DNA of 47,507 nt from Clostridia bacterium (GCA_030625965.1 DAOUPV010000010.1:1-47507), one strand, 5' to 3'. Counted from the first letter of the stretch, positions 34,367 to 44,459 are shown. The notes: a model not told the origin generated them from the sequence alone. Translations and numbers: made by a program.

Positions 34367-35130
34367 TACTATTGATTGATATAGGCAATACAAACACCGT
34401 AATCGGTGTGATAAACCAAGATGATGTGGAAACGAGCTGGCGTATCGAGACGGTCAAACATAAGACCGAAGATGAATACCTGGTGCTGATCCAAGGCCTG
34501 TTCGCTCTGGAGGGGTTGGACCCGGAGGACATCGAGGACAGCATTGTCTCATCGGTGGTTCCGGAGCTGAACGAACCCTACCGCACGCTGCTTCGGAAGC
34601 TGTGCGGCAAAGAGCCGCTGTTTCTGGGGCCGGGCGTCAAATCCGGCATGCCCATTCTGCTGGACAATCCACGCGAGGTAGGGGCGGACCGCATCGCCAA
34701 CGGGGTGGCAGCCTACGATTATTGTAAGGGTGCCTGCCTAGTCATTGATTTCGGCACGGCCACTACATTTGACGTAGTATCTGCCAAGGGCCAGTACCTA
34801 GGGGGCGCCATCTGCCCGGGCCCGAGAATGTCCGTAGAGGCGCTTGGTCGCATGACATCCAAGCTACATGTGGTGGAAATCGAGAAGCCGGCAAATGTGA
34901 TCGGTAAGAATACCACGGATTCCATTAAATCCGGCATATTTTATGGCTATTTGGGTGAGATAGAAGGTCTTATCAAAAGGATCAGCGAAGAACTGGGAGA
35001 AAAGCCCCAGGTCATTGCCACCGGTGGCTTGGCCGAGATGTTCGCGTCTAGCACCGAGCTCATCCATGGTGTTGACAAGAATCTGACCCTCAAGGGTCTG
35101 AAAATCATATACGAACGGAACAGAAGATAG
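34363..35130 (+). CDS. coaX: Type III pantothenate kinase
   Basis: CoaX phosphorylates pantothenate in the first step of coenzyme A synthesis and needs a monovalent cation. The 255-residue protein has LLIDIGNTNTVIG (phosphate loop), NPREVGADRIANGVAAY, LVIDFGTATTFD and the substrate loop GGAICPGPRMSVEAL. The start overlaps the panT stop. dusB begins immediately after its stop. Confidence 0.95.
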   Translation: MILLIDIGNTNTVIGVINQDDVETSWRIETVKHKTEDEYLVLIQGLFALEGLDPEDIEDSIVSSVVPELNEPYRTLLRKLCGKEPLFLGPGVKSGMPILLDNPREVGADRIANGVAAYDYCKGACLVIDFGTATTFDVVSAKGQYLGGAICPGPRMSVEALGRMTSKLHVVEIEKPANVIGKNTTDSIKSGIFYGYLGEIEGLIKRISEELGEKPQVIATGGLAEMFASSTELIHGVDKNLTLKGLKIIYERNRR

Positions 35131-36111
35131 ATGTGGAATGTAGGGAATATTAACATAGAGAACCAGGTGGTCTGTGCGCCGCTGGCGGGTGTGTCGGATA
35201 AGGCTTACCGCATCATCGTCAAGGAGATGGGCTGTGGAGCGGTCTACACCGAGATGATCAGCGACAAGGCTCTGGTGTATAGCAACAAGAAGACTTTCGA
35301 CCTAATGGATACCACGGGAGAGATGGATCCCATCGCGGTGCAGATTTTTGGAAGAGAACCGGAGAGTCTGGCCCAAGCAGCCAAGATCATGGTCGATCGG
35401 GGTGCGAAATGGATCGATTTCAACATGGGTTGTCCTGCGCCCAAAGTGGTGAAGAACGGAGAGGGATCAGCCCTGATGAAGGAACCTGATGTGGCCTACC
35501 GGGCAGTGGATGCCCTGGTGAACGCTGTTCCCGTACCGGTAAGCGTCAAGCTGCGTAAAGGGTTCCATGGGGATGAGAACATCGTTGGCCCGATTGCCGC
35601 CAAGATGTCTGGTCTGGGTGTGGCCTGCATTGCGGTGCACGGGCGGACCAGGGAACAGTACTATGCGGGACAGGCTGACTGGGACTGCATCCGAGAGGTG
35701 GTGTCCCGGGTAACGGTCCCGGTCATCGGCAACGGGGACATTATGAAGCCTGAGGACGCGAAACGGATGCTGGAGCACACCGGTTGCACGGCGGTGATGA
35801 TCGGTCGGGGTGCTTTTGGTAACCCTTGGCTTATCCGACAGAACCTTCAGGTGTTGGCCGGTGAGGAACCGGACTATCCCGATATGGAAGAGAAGATCAC
35901 GCTGGCCAAGCGTCATCTGCTGATGGCTTGTGAATTCAAAGGTGAGCGCATCGGGGTTCGTGAGATGAGGAAACAGTTGGCTTGGTATATCAAGAATGGA
36001 CGGGGCGCCGCACATTACCGGGATATCATCAACCAGACAGTGAAAGTGGATGAGCTGATCCGCCTGCTGGATGAGTACCTGTTGCTACAGGAGGAAGAAC
36101 ATCATGGCTAA
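35131..36111 (+). CDS. dusB: tRNA-dihydrouridine synthase, DusB type
   Basis: The flavin enzyme reduces uridines in the tRNA D-loop. The 326-residue protein has APLAGVSDKAYR, the catalytic Cys101 within NMGCPAPKVVKNG, KLRKGFHGD, the conserved HGRTREQYYAGQADW and GRGAFGNPW. The ATG directly follows the coaX stop, and the end overlaps the radA start by eight bases. coaX-dusB adjacency is common in Firmicutes. Confidence 0.93.
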   Translation: MWNVGNINIENQVVCAPLAGVSDKAYRIIVKEMGCGAVYTEMISDKALVYSNKKTFDLMDTTGEMDPIAVQIFGREPESLAQAAKIMVDRGAKWIDFNMGCPAPKVVKNGEGSALMKEPDVAYRAVDALVNAVPVPVSVKLRKGFHGDENIVGPIAAKMSGLGVACIAVHGRTREQYYAGQADWDCIREVVSRVTVPVIGNGDIMKPEDAKRMLEHTGCTAVMIGRGAFGNPWLIRQNLQVLAGEEPDYPDMEEKITLAKRHLLMACEFKGERIGVREMRKQLAWYIKNGRGAAHYRDIINQTVKVDELIRLLDEYLLLQEEEHHG

Positions 36112-37450
36112 GACAAGAAGCGTTTTCGTCTGCTCCGACTGTGGGCAGGAATCACCCAAGTGGATGGGCAAGTGCCCCGGTTGCGGGGCTTGGAACACAC
36201 TGCATGAGGAAAAGTCAGTCAATCTGACCAAGAATACCCGCTCCCAGAAAGAAGGAAAGGTGCAATCTCTGGCCCAGGTGAGCGGAGAGAATCGCCAGAG
36301 GTTGCTGAGCGGTCTGGTGGAACTGGACCGGGTGCTGGGGGGCGGTTTCGTACCGGACTCCTTGGTGCTCTTGGGCGGCGATCCGGGTATCGGGAAATCT
36401 ACGTTGCTATTGCAGAGCGCGGAAAAATTGGCGGCTCAGGAGCCGCTTCTTTATGTGTCAGGAGAGGAGTCCGCCAGCCAGATCAAGATGCGGGCGGAAC
36501 GGTTGGGAGTGGACGGGGAGAAAATTCTGCTTCTTCCGGAGAACAATATGGAACGCATCCTTGCCAGGATTACCAAGGAAAATCCCAAGGTCGTCATCGT
36601 GGACTCCATACAGACGGTCTTTACCGAGGAAGTTGAGAGCGCCCCAGGCAGTGTTACCCAAGTTCGGGAGTGCGCCATGAAGTTGCTTCTCGAGGCCAAA
36701 GGTTCTGACCGTATCGTTATATTGGTGGGACATGTCACCAAGTCCGGCAATCTGGCCGGTCCCCGGGTCTTGGAGCACATGGTGGACACCGTCCTTTATC
36801 TGGAGGGTGACAAGAACGAGGAATTCCGCATCTTGCGCGGCACCAAGAACCGTTTCGGTTCCACGCACGAGATCGGTCTCTTCGAAATGAAGGAAAAGGG
36901 CCTGATGGGGGTAGACAATCCGGGTGAATTGTTCCTTTCGCGCAAACACAACTCATCAGGGATGGTGGTCTATCCCGCCCTGGAAGGTTCGCGCATTTTC
37001 TTGCTGGAAATCCAGGCGCTTTGCGCCAAGAGCCCATTTGGCAATCCCAGAAGACTGTCCAGTGGATATGACCTGAACCGCTTGCATCTGATGCTGGCCA
37101 TATTGGAGAAGAAGATGCACTTCATGCTGGCGGACCAAGATATCTACATCAACGTGGCTGGCGGCATGAAAATCCAGGAGACCGCTGCGGATCTGGCCGT
37201 GTGTCTGGCCATCGCATCATCCTTAAAGGAAAGACGTTTCGATGCGGCCACACTGGCGCTAGGAGAAGTGGGGCTGGGTGGCGAAATCCGAAGTGTCCCA
37301 CAGGTAGAGAAACGGGTGCTGGAGGCGCACAGCCTGGGTTACAGACGTGTGGTTCTACCGCAGGATATGGCTGAAAAACTGGCTCCTGCAACGTCAATCG
37401 AGCTAATTGGTGTCAGGAATATCCGAGAGGCTGTCGAACGCTTCAGTTAG
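36104..37450 (+). CDS. radA: DNA repair protein RadA (Sms)
   Basis: RadA is a RecA-like ATPase that drives branch migration of recombination intermediates. The 448-residue protein has an N-terminal zinc finger (Cys10, 13, 24, 27), Walker A GDPGIGKST, the RadA-specific KNRFGSTHEIG and a C-terminal Lon-like domain with GEVGLGGEIR. ATG 36104 overlaps the dusB end and follows AGGAGGAAG; upstream codons in frame belong to dusB. The DisA gene often found next in Firmicutes is not here. Confidence 0.97.
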   Translation: MAKTRSVFVCSDCGQESPKWMGKCPGCGAWNTLHEEKSVNLTKNTRSQKEGKVQSLAQVSGENRQRLLSGLVELDRVLGGGFVPDSLVLLGGDPGIGKSTLLLQSAEKLAAQEPLLYVSGEESASQIKMRAERLGVDGEKILLLPENNMERILARITKENPKVVIVDSIQTVFTEEVESAPGSVTQVRECAMKLLLEAKGSDRIVILVGHVTKSGNLAGPRVLEHMVDTVLYLEGDKNEEFRILRGTKNRFGSTHEIGLFEMKEKGLMGVDNPGELFLSRKHNSSGMVVYPALEGSRIFLLEIQALCAKSPFGNPRRLSSGYDLNRLHLMLAILEKKMHFMLADQDIYINVAGGMKIQETAADLAVCLAIASSLKERRFDAATLALGEVGLGGEIRSVPQVEKRVLEAHSLGYRRVVLPQDMAEKLAPATSIELIGVRNIREAVERFS

Positions 37451-37453
37451 CGA

Positions 37454-37483
37454 TTGACACTAGGGGCCGTAGTATGATATTAT
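37454..37483 (+). promoter_or_regulatory. Sigma-70-type promoter before the carD-type gene
   Basis: TTGACA at 37454-37459 with TATTAT at 37478-37483 (18-bp spacer). A second TATACT at 37504-37509 lies closer to the gene but lacks a good -35. Confidence 0.65.
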
Positions 37484-37537
37484 GTATTCTTAATTTTTTA
37501 TGCTATACTGATTAAACACAGATGTGGAGGTCAGATT

Positions 37538-38029
37538 ATGTATAAAATCGGACAAAAAGTAGTATATCCTATGCACGGTGCCGGTGAGATTCTGAGTATT
37601 GAAAAGCAGGAAGTCATGGGCGAAGAAAAAGAATATTATATAATCAGTTTGGAAATAAACGACATGCAGGTTATGGTGCCGGTTGGTAATGCGGATAAAT
37701 TGGGACTCAGAGAAGTGAACAATGAAGCAGCGTTGCAGAAAGCCTTTGGAGTGCTCGTGGAAAAGAGCAGAGACCTATCGGACAATTGGAACCACCGCTA
37801 CCGGGCAAACATGGAAAAGTTGAAGACCGGTGAGATTGAAGAAATTTCTGAAGTAATCAAAGATTTGTATATCCGGGACTGTGAAAAGGGTCTGTCTGCT
37901 GGAGAGAAAAAGATGCTGGACAACTCGGTCGGCATCCTGACCAGCGAGATTTCTCTTGCCAATGATATCAAACCGGATGAAGCGAAGGAATTGATTTTCA
38001 GTTACTTGAAGCAACACCAGCAAGAATAG
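37538..38029 (+). CDS. CarD/CdnL-type RNA polymerase-binding regulator
   Basis: The 163-residue protein starts with the CarD-TRCF Tudor-like RNA polymerase interaction domain (IGQKVVYPMHGAGEILSIE...YYIISL...MQVMVPV). An alpha-helical DNA-contacting domain follows (WNHRYRANMEKLKTGEIEEI, KGLSAGEKKMLDN). Such proteins stabilise open promoter complexes, notably at rRNA promoters. GGAGG precedes the ATG. It lies between radA and yacL where Clostridia usually carry a carD-like gene. Confidence 0.92.
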   Translation: MYKIGQKVVYPMHGAGEILSIEKQEVMGEEKEYYIISLEINDMQVMVPVGNADKLGLREVNNEAALQKAFGVLVEKSRDLSDNWNHRYRANMEKLKTGEIEEISEVIKDLYIRDCEKGLSAGEKKMLDNSVGILTSEISLANDIKPDEAKELIFSYLKQHQQE

Positions 38030-38192
38030 TATTGCGCAAATAGTCGGCCTGGGTTATTCTTTAGATAATTGAATATTGTTTACATTATCACTTATTACCA
38101 TGCTCACTATTATATTATTTATTATTTTTCTAATTTTCCCATTATTTCTTTTATTCATTTTCTATTTTATTCGAACTTTTAAGGAGAGACGC

Positions 38193-39263
38193 ATGTTGAA
38201 GAACATTATTAGGTTTGTTATGACCGGTATGGTGACTGTACCACTGTACCTGCTTATTGGGGTGGGATTCCGTACTTATCTGGCTACTGAGTTGGAGGCC
38301 AATATCGGTTATATGGTGTTGGCAGTGATCGGAGCTGCCCTGTCGGGATATGTAGTAGCACATTTTATGTTAATTGGATTGGAGAAACTAACCAGGATTA
38401 TCCGTACCAGCTTTGACAATATGTCGCCCCAGGAGATGCTTAGCGGTCTGGCAGGCATGGTCGTCGGTTTGGTAGTGGCTTTGCTTCTGGGCAATTCCAT
38501 ATACAAGCTACCATTCGTGGGACCATACTTCTATGTATTGGTTGCCTTTTTCTTTGCCTATATAGGCTGGATGATTGGTACCCGCCGTCGTGAAGATTTC
38601 ATGAGTATCTTCCCCAGCATCGTTACACGTGGCAGATCGGGCCGACTGAAGACACCTATAGTTCAACCCATGGGCATCAACAAACTGGTGGATACCAGCG
38701 TGATTATCGATGGAAGAATCTATGATATCGCCAAGAGTGGTTTCATCGATGGTTCACTGGTGGTACCCAATTTCGTACTGGAGGAACTGCAGAAGATCGC
38801 TGACTCGTCCGATTCGCTGAAACGTAACCGGGGCCGGAGTGGTCTGGACATCCTGGGTATGATGCAGAAGGAAGATGACATCACCGTAGAGATCGAGGAG
38901 TCGGATTATCCCGAGATCCACGAAGTTGACGCTAAACTGGTAAAAATGGGACAGGACAAGGGCATGCCCATCCTGACCAATGATTATAACCTGAACAAGG
39001 TCGCCCAATTACAGGGTGTGAAAGTACTGAATATCAATGAACTGGCCAATGCTCTGAAACCGGTGGTGCTGCCAGGCGAGGAATTCGGTGTCAAGATTAT
39101 GAAAGAAGGCAAGGAAGCCAGCCAAGGTATCGGTTATTTGGATGACGGAACCATGGTGGTCATTGAGAATGGAAAACAGCTGGTCGGAAATATCGTCAAT
39201 GTGGAAGTGACCAGCGTCTTGCAGACAGCGGCTGGCCGCATGATCTTTGCCAGACCCAGGTAG
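38193..39263 (+). CDS. PIN/TRAM domain membrane protein, YacL family
   Basis: The 356-residue protein has about four N-terminal transmembrane helices (from GMVTVPLYLLIGVGF to YFYVLVAFFFAYIGWMIG), then a PIN nuclease-like domain (INKLVDTSVIIDGRIYDI ... LTNDYNLNKVAQLQGV) and a C-terminal TRAM RNA-binding domain. I chose ATG 38193 because AAGGAGAG precedes it. The open frame upstream to 38076 reads as an unlikely extra hydrophobic leader from a T-rich, non-coding stretch. The function is poorly defined; its place before ispD is conserved in Firmicutes. Confidence 0.9.
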   Translation: MLKNIIRFVMTGMVTVPLYLLIGVGFRTYLATELEANIGYMVLAVIGAALSGYVVAHFMLIGLEKLTRIIRTSFDNMSPQEMLSGLAGMVVGLVVALLLGNSIYKLPFVGPYFYVLVAFFFAYIGWMIGTRRREDFMSIFPSIVTRGRSGRLKTPIVQPMGINKLVDTSVIIDGRIYDIAKSGFIDGSLVVPNFVLEELQKIADSSDSLKRNRGRSGLDILGMMQKEDDITVEIEESDYPEIHEVDAKLVKMGQDKGMPILTNDYNLNKVAQLQGVKVLNINELANALKPVVLPGEEFGVKIMKEGKEASQGIGYLDDGTMVVIENGKQLVGNIVNVEVTSVLQTAAGRMIFARPR

Positions 39264-39269
39264 GTGAAA

Positions 39270-40427
39270 ATGAGAGTAGGCGTTGTAGTAGTGGCCAGCG
39301 GTAAAGGATTGCGCATGGGACAGACGGTTCCCAAGCAATTTCTTAAAGTAGGCGCTAAAACCATACTGGAATACAGTTTGGAATTTTTTCATAATGATGA
39401 AGCGACGGATGAGATCGTTTTGGTCTTGCCTGCAGATGAAATGACTGATAGAGCCCGGGAACTGAAAGAGCGGTATGGGAAGATCAGTGAAATCGTCGCA
39501 GGGGGCAAGGAACGCATCGACTCAGTACGCAGCGGCGTGCGTGGTGTTTCATCGCAAATGGATATTGTGGCTGTACACGATGGTGTGCGGCCTTTTGTTT
39601 CGACTGCCCTATGGCACAGGCTGCTCGCAGCTTGCGAAGAAGGGGCCGTTGCCGTGGTGCCGGGCATTCCGGTCAAGGACACCATAAAGAGGGTTCGCGG
39701 CGCCTTGGTGCTGGGAACCCTGGATCGCTCCGAACTGCAAGCGATTCAGACGCCGCAGGTGTTCAAGCGTACTCTTTTACAGCAAGCGCTACAGAAACCG
39801 GCAGACGCTGCTTATACGGATGAAGCCTCGCTTCTGGAGGCTCAGGGCAAGCTTGTCCGTGTGGTGCCTGGAGATGAGACCAACAGGAAGATTACGGAAC
39901 CGGAGGATTTGGCCTGGATGAAGAGCAAGGTGGAGATTCCCGATATGAGAATCGGAACAGGCTATGATGTGCATAAACTGGTGCCAGAACGCAGGTTGGT
40001 CCTGGGCGGGGTGGACATCCCCCATGAAAAGGGCCTGCTGGCTTATTCAGACGGCGATGTGTTGGTGCATGCCCTGATGGATGCTCTATTGGGCGCGCTG
40101 GGACGCGGCGACATCGGGGAACATTTCCCTGACAGCGATATGGCCTACAAGGATGTATCCAGTCTCGAGCTCTTGCGCCAAGTGGCCAAGCTGCTGCCGG
40201 AGGCCGGTTACGAGCTTCTCAATGCGGATATGATCCTGATTGCGGAACGACCGAAACTCATGCCGTACAGAGAGCGGATGAGAAAGAATATAGCGGATTG
40301 CCTAGGTGTTGAAGTGGAGCGGATCGGTGTCAAAGCCACCACCACGGAAGGACTGGGCTTCTGTGGTCGGGAAGAAGGCATCGCCTGCCAAGCAGTTTGC
40401 TGTATTAGGACAAAAACTAATGGCTGA
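39270..40427 (+). CDS. ispDF: Bifunctional IspD-IspF fusion (MEP isoprenoid pathway)
   Basis: Residues 1-220 are IspD, the 4-diphosphocytidyl-2-C-methylerythritol synthase (ASGKGLRMG, PKQF, VHDGVRPF, AIQTPQVF, YTDEASLLE). From residue 226 IspF follows, the 2-C-methylerythritol 2,4-cyclodiphosphate synthase (GTGYDVHK with Asp233 and His235, SDGDVLVHALMDALLGA, FPDSD, KATTTEGLGFCGR). Fusion of these non-consecutive pathway enzymes is known in several bacteria; many Firmicutes keep them as separate neighbours. ATG 39270 is preferred to GTG 39264, which is too close to any ribosome binding site. Confidence 0.95.
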   Translation: MRVGVVVVASGKGLRMGQTVPKQFLKVGAKTILEYSLEFFHNDEATDEIVLVLPADEMTDRARELKERYGKISEIVAGGKERIDSVRSGVRGVSSQMDIVAVHDGVRPFVSTALWHRLLAACEEGAVAVVPGIPVKDTIKRVRGALVLGTLDRSELQAIQTPQVFKRTLLQQALQKPADAAYTDEASLLEAQGKLVRVVPGDETNRKITEPEDLAWMKSKVEIPDMRIGTGYDVHKLVPERRLVLGGVDIPHEKGLLAYSDGDVLVHALMDALLGALGRGDIGEHFPDSDMAYKDVSSLELLRQVAKLLPEAGYELLNADMILIAERPKLMPYRERMRKNIADCLGVEVERIGVKATTTEGLGFCGREEGIACQAVCCIRTKTNG

Positions 40428-40479
40428 AAATGACCCTTATGATACAATAGAATGAATGTTTTTTAGAGGAGGAAGTAGT

Positions 40480-41937
40480 ATGGACCGAGTTAGATTAAGA
40501 TTCGCACCCAGCCCCACAGGGCCGTTGCATATCGGGGGAGCGAGATCGGCATTGTTTAATTATCTCTATGCCAAGAAACATGGCGGGGATTTCATCTTAA
40601 GAATTGAAGATACGGACCTGGAGCGATCATCCAGAGAATCGGAAGAGAACATCAAGGATGCACTCAAGTGGATCGGTATCCATTGGAACGAAGGCATCGA
40701 TGCAGGCGGGGACTACGGACCCTACCGTCAGACCGAGCGATTGGAACTGTATAACCGCTACGTGGATGAGCTTTTGGAAAAAGGCTTTGCCTACAAGTGC
40801 TACTGCTCACCGCAGGAGCTGGCGGATATGCGTGAGGAGCAGAAGAGCCGGAGCGAGATGCCTCGCTACGATGGCAGCTGTCGTACGCTGACCAAAGAAC
40901 AGGAAGAGGCCTTCGTGGCTGAAGGCAGAAAACCGGTCATCCGTTTCAGGGTTCCCGAGGGACAGGACATCGTAATTGATGACCTAGTGCGCGGTACGGT
41001 AACCTTTGAATCCGACGGTATCGGCGACTATGTCATCGTCAAGTCAGATGGCATCCCCACATACAATTTCGCCGTGGTCATCGACGACTCCACCATGAAG
41101 ATCTCCCACGTGGTCCGGGGTGAGGAACATCTCTCCAATACACCCAGGCAGGTGATGATCTACCAGGCCTTGGGATTGGAGCAACCGAAGTTCGCCCACG
41201 TATCCCTGATTCTGGGCAAGGACCGCAGCAAGATGAGCAAGCGTCACGGATCCACCTCGGTGGTCAACTATGTGAACGCCGGCTTCCTGCCGGAGGGTCT
41301 TGTGAACTTCCTGGTGCTGCTGGGCTGGTCTCCTGAAGGAGAAGAAGAGCTCTTCAGCATGGAAGAACTGGAGCAACTGTTCGATTTAGACCGGGTGGCC
41401 AAGAATCCGGCTGTCTTTGACAATGACAAGCTCAACTGGATTAACCACCAGCACATACAGAGAGCCGATGACGACAGGCTGACTGAGCTGGCAATGCCCT
41501 ACCTGGTACAGAACCGTTATCTGGAAGATATGGATGACGAAGCGGCTTACCAGAAGGTGAAACGCATCGTGTCGGTGATCAAGACCGGACTAGACCATAT
41601 GTCCCAGATCGGTGAGAAAGCCGAGCTGTTCTTCGCCAGCAAGCCCCTAGAGGACGAGAAGGCCAAGGAAATCATCGCTCAGGACTTCATTCCGGGCATG
41701 CTGAAGCAATTCGTGCAGGCACTTTCTGAGAAGGAAGAGCTTACGCCAGAGGTGGTCAAGAAGTGTTTCAAGGAGACCATGAAGGCGCTGGATCTCAAAG
41801 GTAAGCAGGTTTTCATGCCGGTGCGGATCGCACTAACAGGCGTGATGAGCGGCCCGGAGATGCATGAGCTGATTCCGGTGCTGGGTGTTGAGGAAATCAA
41901 AGAGAGAATTTTCGCGAATACCGAAATTCGCATATAG
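40480..41937 (+). CDS. gltX: Glutamate-tRNA ligase
   Basis: The class I synthetase charges tRNA-Glu, and in many Firmicutes also tRNA-Gln for later amidation. The 485-residue protein has RFAPSPTGPLHIGGAR (HIGH motif), RIEDTDLERS, a zinc-region CYCSPQEL...C, and GKDRSKMSKRHGS (KMSKS loop). ATG 40480 is preceded by AGAGGAGGAAG; the frame opens 24 bp earlier within that leader. No T-box is seen in the 52 bp upstream. Confidence 0.96.
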   Translation: MDRVRLRFAPSPTGPLHIGGARSALFNYLYAKKHGGDFILRIEDTDLERSSRESEENIKDALKWIGIHWNEGIDAGGDYGPYRQTERLELYNRYVDELLEKGFAYKCYCSPQELADMREEQKSRSEMPRYDGSCRTLTKEQEEAFVAEGRKPVIRFRVPEGQDIVIDDLVRGTVTFESDGIGDYVIVKSDGIPTYNFAVVIDDSTMKISHVVRGEEHLSNTPRQVMIYQALGLEQPKFAHVSLILGKDRSKMSKRHGSTSVVNYVNAGFLPEGLVNFLVLLGWSPEGEEELFSMEELEQLFDLDRVAKNPAVFDNDKLNWINHQHIQRADDDRLTELAMPYLVQNRYLEDMDDEAAYQKVKRIVSVIKTGLDHMSQIGEKAELFFASKPLEDEKAKEIIAQDFIPGMLKQFVQALSEKEELTPEVVKKCFKETMKALDLKGKQVFMPVRIALTGVMSGPEMHELIPVLGVEEIKERIFANTEIRI

Positions 41938-41945
41938 GTGAGAAT

Positions 41946-43343
41946 ATGTTAAAAGTATACAATACCATGGATAGGGCAAAGGTTCCGTTCGAGACAGTAA
42001 GAGAAGGCAAGGTCTCCATGTATGTCTGCGGCCCGACTACCTACAACTACATCCATATCGGCAACGCCAGACCCATGGTGGCCTTCGATGCCATCCGTAA
42101 GTACTTAATCTACAAGGGTTATGAAGTGACCTATATCCAGAACTTCACCGATATCGATGATAAGATCATTAAAAAGGCGCTGGAGGAAGGCGAGGAGCCT
42201 GTTTCCCTAGCCGCCCGCTATATCGAGGAATACAGGAAGGATGCCGAGTCCCTAGGCGTTCTGGAAGCAGATATGCACCCCAAGGTCAGCCAACATATGG
42301 ATGATATCATCGATATGGTCAAGACTCTGGAAGCCAAGGGCTACGCCTACAATATTGACGGCAACGTCTATTTCGAGGTGCGTAGTTTCGAGGGATACGG
42401 AAAGCTGTCCAAGCGCGACCTGGATGATCTGAAGTCCGGTGCCCGTGTGGACGTGGACAATGAGAAGAAGGATCCTCTGGACTTTGCTCTGTGGAAGAAA
42501 GCCAAACCGGGTGAGCCTGCCTGGGACAGCCCCTGGGGCAAAGGAAGACCCGGATGGCATATAGAGTGCTCAGCGATGAGTCTCAAGTATATCGGACCGA
42601 CCTTTGACATCCACGGCGGTGGCTACGACCTGATCTTCCCGCACCACGAGAACGAGATCGCCCAGTCCGAAGGGTACACCGGACATACCTTCTCCAACTA
42701 TTGGCTGCACAACGGATTCATCACGGTCAACGAGGAGAAGATGAGCAAGTCGGTTGGCAACTTCTTTTTGGTACGTGAAGTGCTGGAACAATTCCCTGGG
42801 GAAGTCGTACGTTTCTTCCTGCTGGGAACCCATTACAGAAGCCCCTTGGATTTCAGTGACAGTAAGCTTAAGGAAGACCAAAAAGCGCTGGGCAAACTGC
42901 AGAAGACCTGGAACCGTATGAATACGGCCGATCTTGCGGAAAACGACAACGTGGACGAACGTTGGAAAACATACCGCGATAAGATGGAAGAGGCCATGGA
43001 TGACGATTTCAATACGGCACTGACCCTTGGAATATTGTTCGATCTGGCCAAGGAGGTCAACCGAGCACTGGACGCCCAGAATACGGATACACTTGTCGGC
43101 GCAAGAGACCTCTTCAAGGACTTTGCCATAGACATCATGGGGATTGTCCAAGAGGAACCAGTTGAAGATCAGGTGGACGATGCGTTGGCTTCCCAACTGA
43201 TGGAGCTACTGCTCGAGATGCGCAAGAATGCTAAGAAAGATAAGAACTATGCTTTGGCGGACCAGATCCGCGACGGACTCAAACCCCTGGGCATCACCAT
43301 CGAGGACACCAGGGAAGGATCGGTCTGGAAAGTAGAGAAATAG
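41946..43343 (+). CDS. cysS: Cysteine-tRNA ligase
   Basis: The 465-residue class I synthetase has [18 protein letters not shown] (first zinc Cys and HIGH motif), [19 protein letters not shown] (second zinc Cys), [14 protein letters not shown] (His/Glu zinc ligands), [11 protein letters not shown] and a C-terminal anticodon domain. It starts 8 bp after gltX and ends directly at the mrnC start, so the genes are co-transcribed. cysE, often between gltX and cysS, is absent. Confidence 0.97.
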   Translation: MLKVYNTMDRAKVPFETVREGKVSMYVCGPTTYNYIHIGNARPMVAFDAIRKYLIYKGYEVTYIQNFTDIDDKIIKKALEEGEEPVSLAARYIEEYRKDAESLGVLEADMHPKVSQHMDDIIDMVKTLEAKGYAYNIDGNVYFEVRSFEGYGKLSKRDLDDLKSGARVDVDNEKKDPLDFALWKKAKPGEPAWDSPWGKGRPGWHIECSAMSLKYIGPTFDIHGGGYDLIFPHHENEIAQSEGYTGHTFSNYWLHNGFITVNEEKMSKSVGNFFLVREVLEQFPGEVVRFFLLGTHYRSPLDFSDSKLKEDQKALGKLQKTWNRMNTADLAENDNVDERWKTYRDKMEEAMDDDFNTALTLGILFDLAKEVNRALDAQNTDTLVGARDLFKDFAIDIMGIVQEEPVEDQVDDALASQLMELLLEMRKNAKKDKNYALADQIRDGLKPLGITIEDTREGSVWKVEK

Positions 43344-43751
43344 ATGGAAGCAATGACGCCTATGGACGCTAGGCAGATTGCGCCCTTGATGCTCGCTTAC
43401 ATCGGAGATGCGGTCATTGAGCTTCGGGTCAGACGAAGGGTCCTGACCCATGGATGCTACCGTATGAATGCGGTCAACCAGAAGGTGGTGGCTTACGTTC
43501 GGGCAAGCGCTCAGGCGGCAGCGTACCATATGCTGGAAGATATCACCTCAGAGGAGGATATGGCCATCGCCAAACGCGGCAGAAACGCCAAGTCCAGGCA
43601 TACACGTAAGAATGCTGACATGACTGAATACAAATTGGCCACTGGTTTTGAGGCAATCATCGGCTACTATGAGCTGACGGTGCAGACTGAGAAACTAGAG
43701 CAGGCCATGGACTGCCTCTACCGCGTGGTGGAGGGACCAGAGGGGGAGTGA
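43344..43751 (+). CDS. mrnC: Mini-ribonuclease III
   Basis: The 135-residue protein is an RNase III catalytic domain without the double-stranded-RNA-binding domain: APLMLAYIGDAVIELRVRR near the start and KRGRNAKSRHTRKNADMTEYKLATGFEAIIGYYEL. It matures the 23S rRNA precursor in Firmicutes. The ATG directly follows the cysS stop, the standard cysS-mrnC coupling. Confidence 0.95.
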   Translation: MEAMTPMDARQIAPLMLAYIGDAVIELRVRRRVLTHGCYRMNAVNQKVVAYVRASAQAAAYHMLEDITSEEDMAIAKRGRNAKSRHTRKNADMTEYKLATGFEAIIGYYELTVQTEKLEQAMDCLYRVVEGPEGE

Positions 43752-43758
43752 CCGACTG

Positions 43759-44451
43759 ATGAAAATCGTAAAAGCTTCTGTGAGGATACCCGAAGATCAA
43801 CTGGACCGAAAAATACTCAAACGGTTGGAGCGATGTGCTAGGATCTGTTATAAGTCGGAAGATAAGATGCAGAGTACGAGCAGTGAGAGCTTCATCAGGA
43901 GCATCATGAAAAGTGGCCATGAGTCGGTAATCGAACATGAGAAGATTACCCTGATGATGGTGACTGACCGTGGTGTGACCCATGAGGTGGTACGCCACCG
44001 CATCGGCAGCTATTCCCAAGAATCGACCCGCTACTGCAATTACCATAAGGAAAAGTTTGGCAGCGAGATTAAAGTCATAGAGCCCTGCTTTTATGAAAAG
44101 GACGATCCCCGCTACGAGCTGTGGCGCCAAGGATGTCTGGATGCGGAGAAGAACTACTTCGCCATGCTTTCGGCGGGGGCGACTGCCCAAGAAGCCAGAA
44201 GCGTTCTGCCTAACTCTTTGAAGACAGAGATCGCTGTGACCTACAATATGCGGGAGTGGAGGCATTTTCTGCGCCTTCGGGCAGACAGAAGTGCACATCC
44301 CCAGGCCAGAGAAGTGGCCATACCCATCCTGAAGAAATTCCAGCAGGTGTTGCCGGAACTCTTCAGCGATATACCTTACGATGAAACGTTCCCCAAAGAG
44401 CAATATGCTCAGGTTATAATAACTGATGAACTGTTCCAGGAGCGGGATTAG
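43759..44451 (+). CDS. thyX: Flavin-dependent thymidylate synthase ThyX
   Basis: ThyX methylates dUMP with methylene-THF and reduced FAD, releasing THF rather than dihydrofolate. The 230-residue protein has the diagnostic RHRIGSYSQESTR at residues 79-91 (RHRxxSxxxxSxR), an N-terminal ESFIRSIMKSGHESVIEHEKITL and the C-terminal NMREWRHFLRLR. It lies in the mrnC-thyX-rlmB order common in Clostridia. Use of ThyX means this organism may not depend on dihydrofolate reductase for dTMP synthesis. Confidence 0.96.
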   Translation: MKIVKASVRIPEDQLDRKILKRLERCARICYKSEDKMQSTSSESFIRSIMKSGHESVIEHEKITLMMVTDRGVTHEVVRHRIGSYSQESTRYCNYHKEKFGSEIKVIEPCFYEKDDPRYELWRQGCLDAEKNYFAMLSAGATAQEARSVLPNSLKTEIAVTYNMREWRHFLRLRADRSAHPQAREVAIPILKKFQQVLPELFSDIPYDETFPKEQYAQVIITDELFQERD

Positions 44452-44459
44452 GAAATATT

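Noticed and set aside
38076-38192. Extended N-terminus for the YacL-type protein
   Set aside because: The upstream codons form a T-rich leader, while AAGGAGAG sits just before ATG 38193, giving the usual family length.
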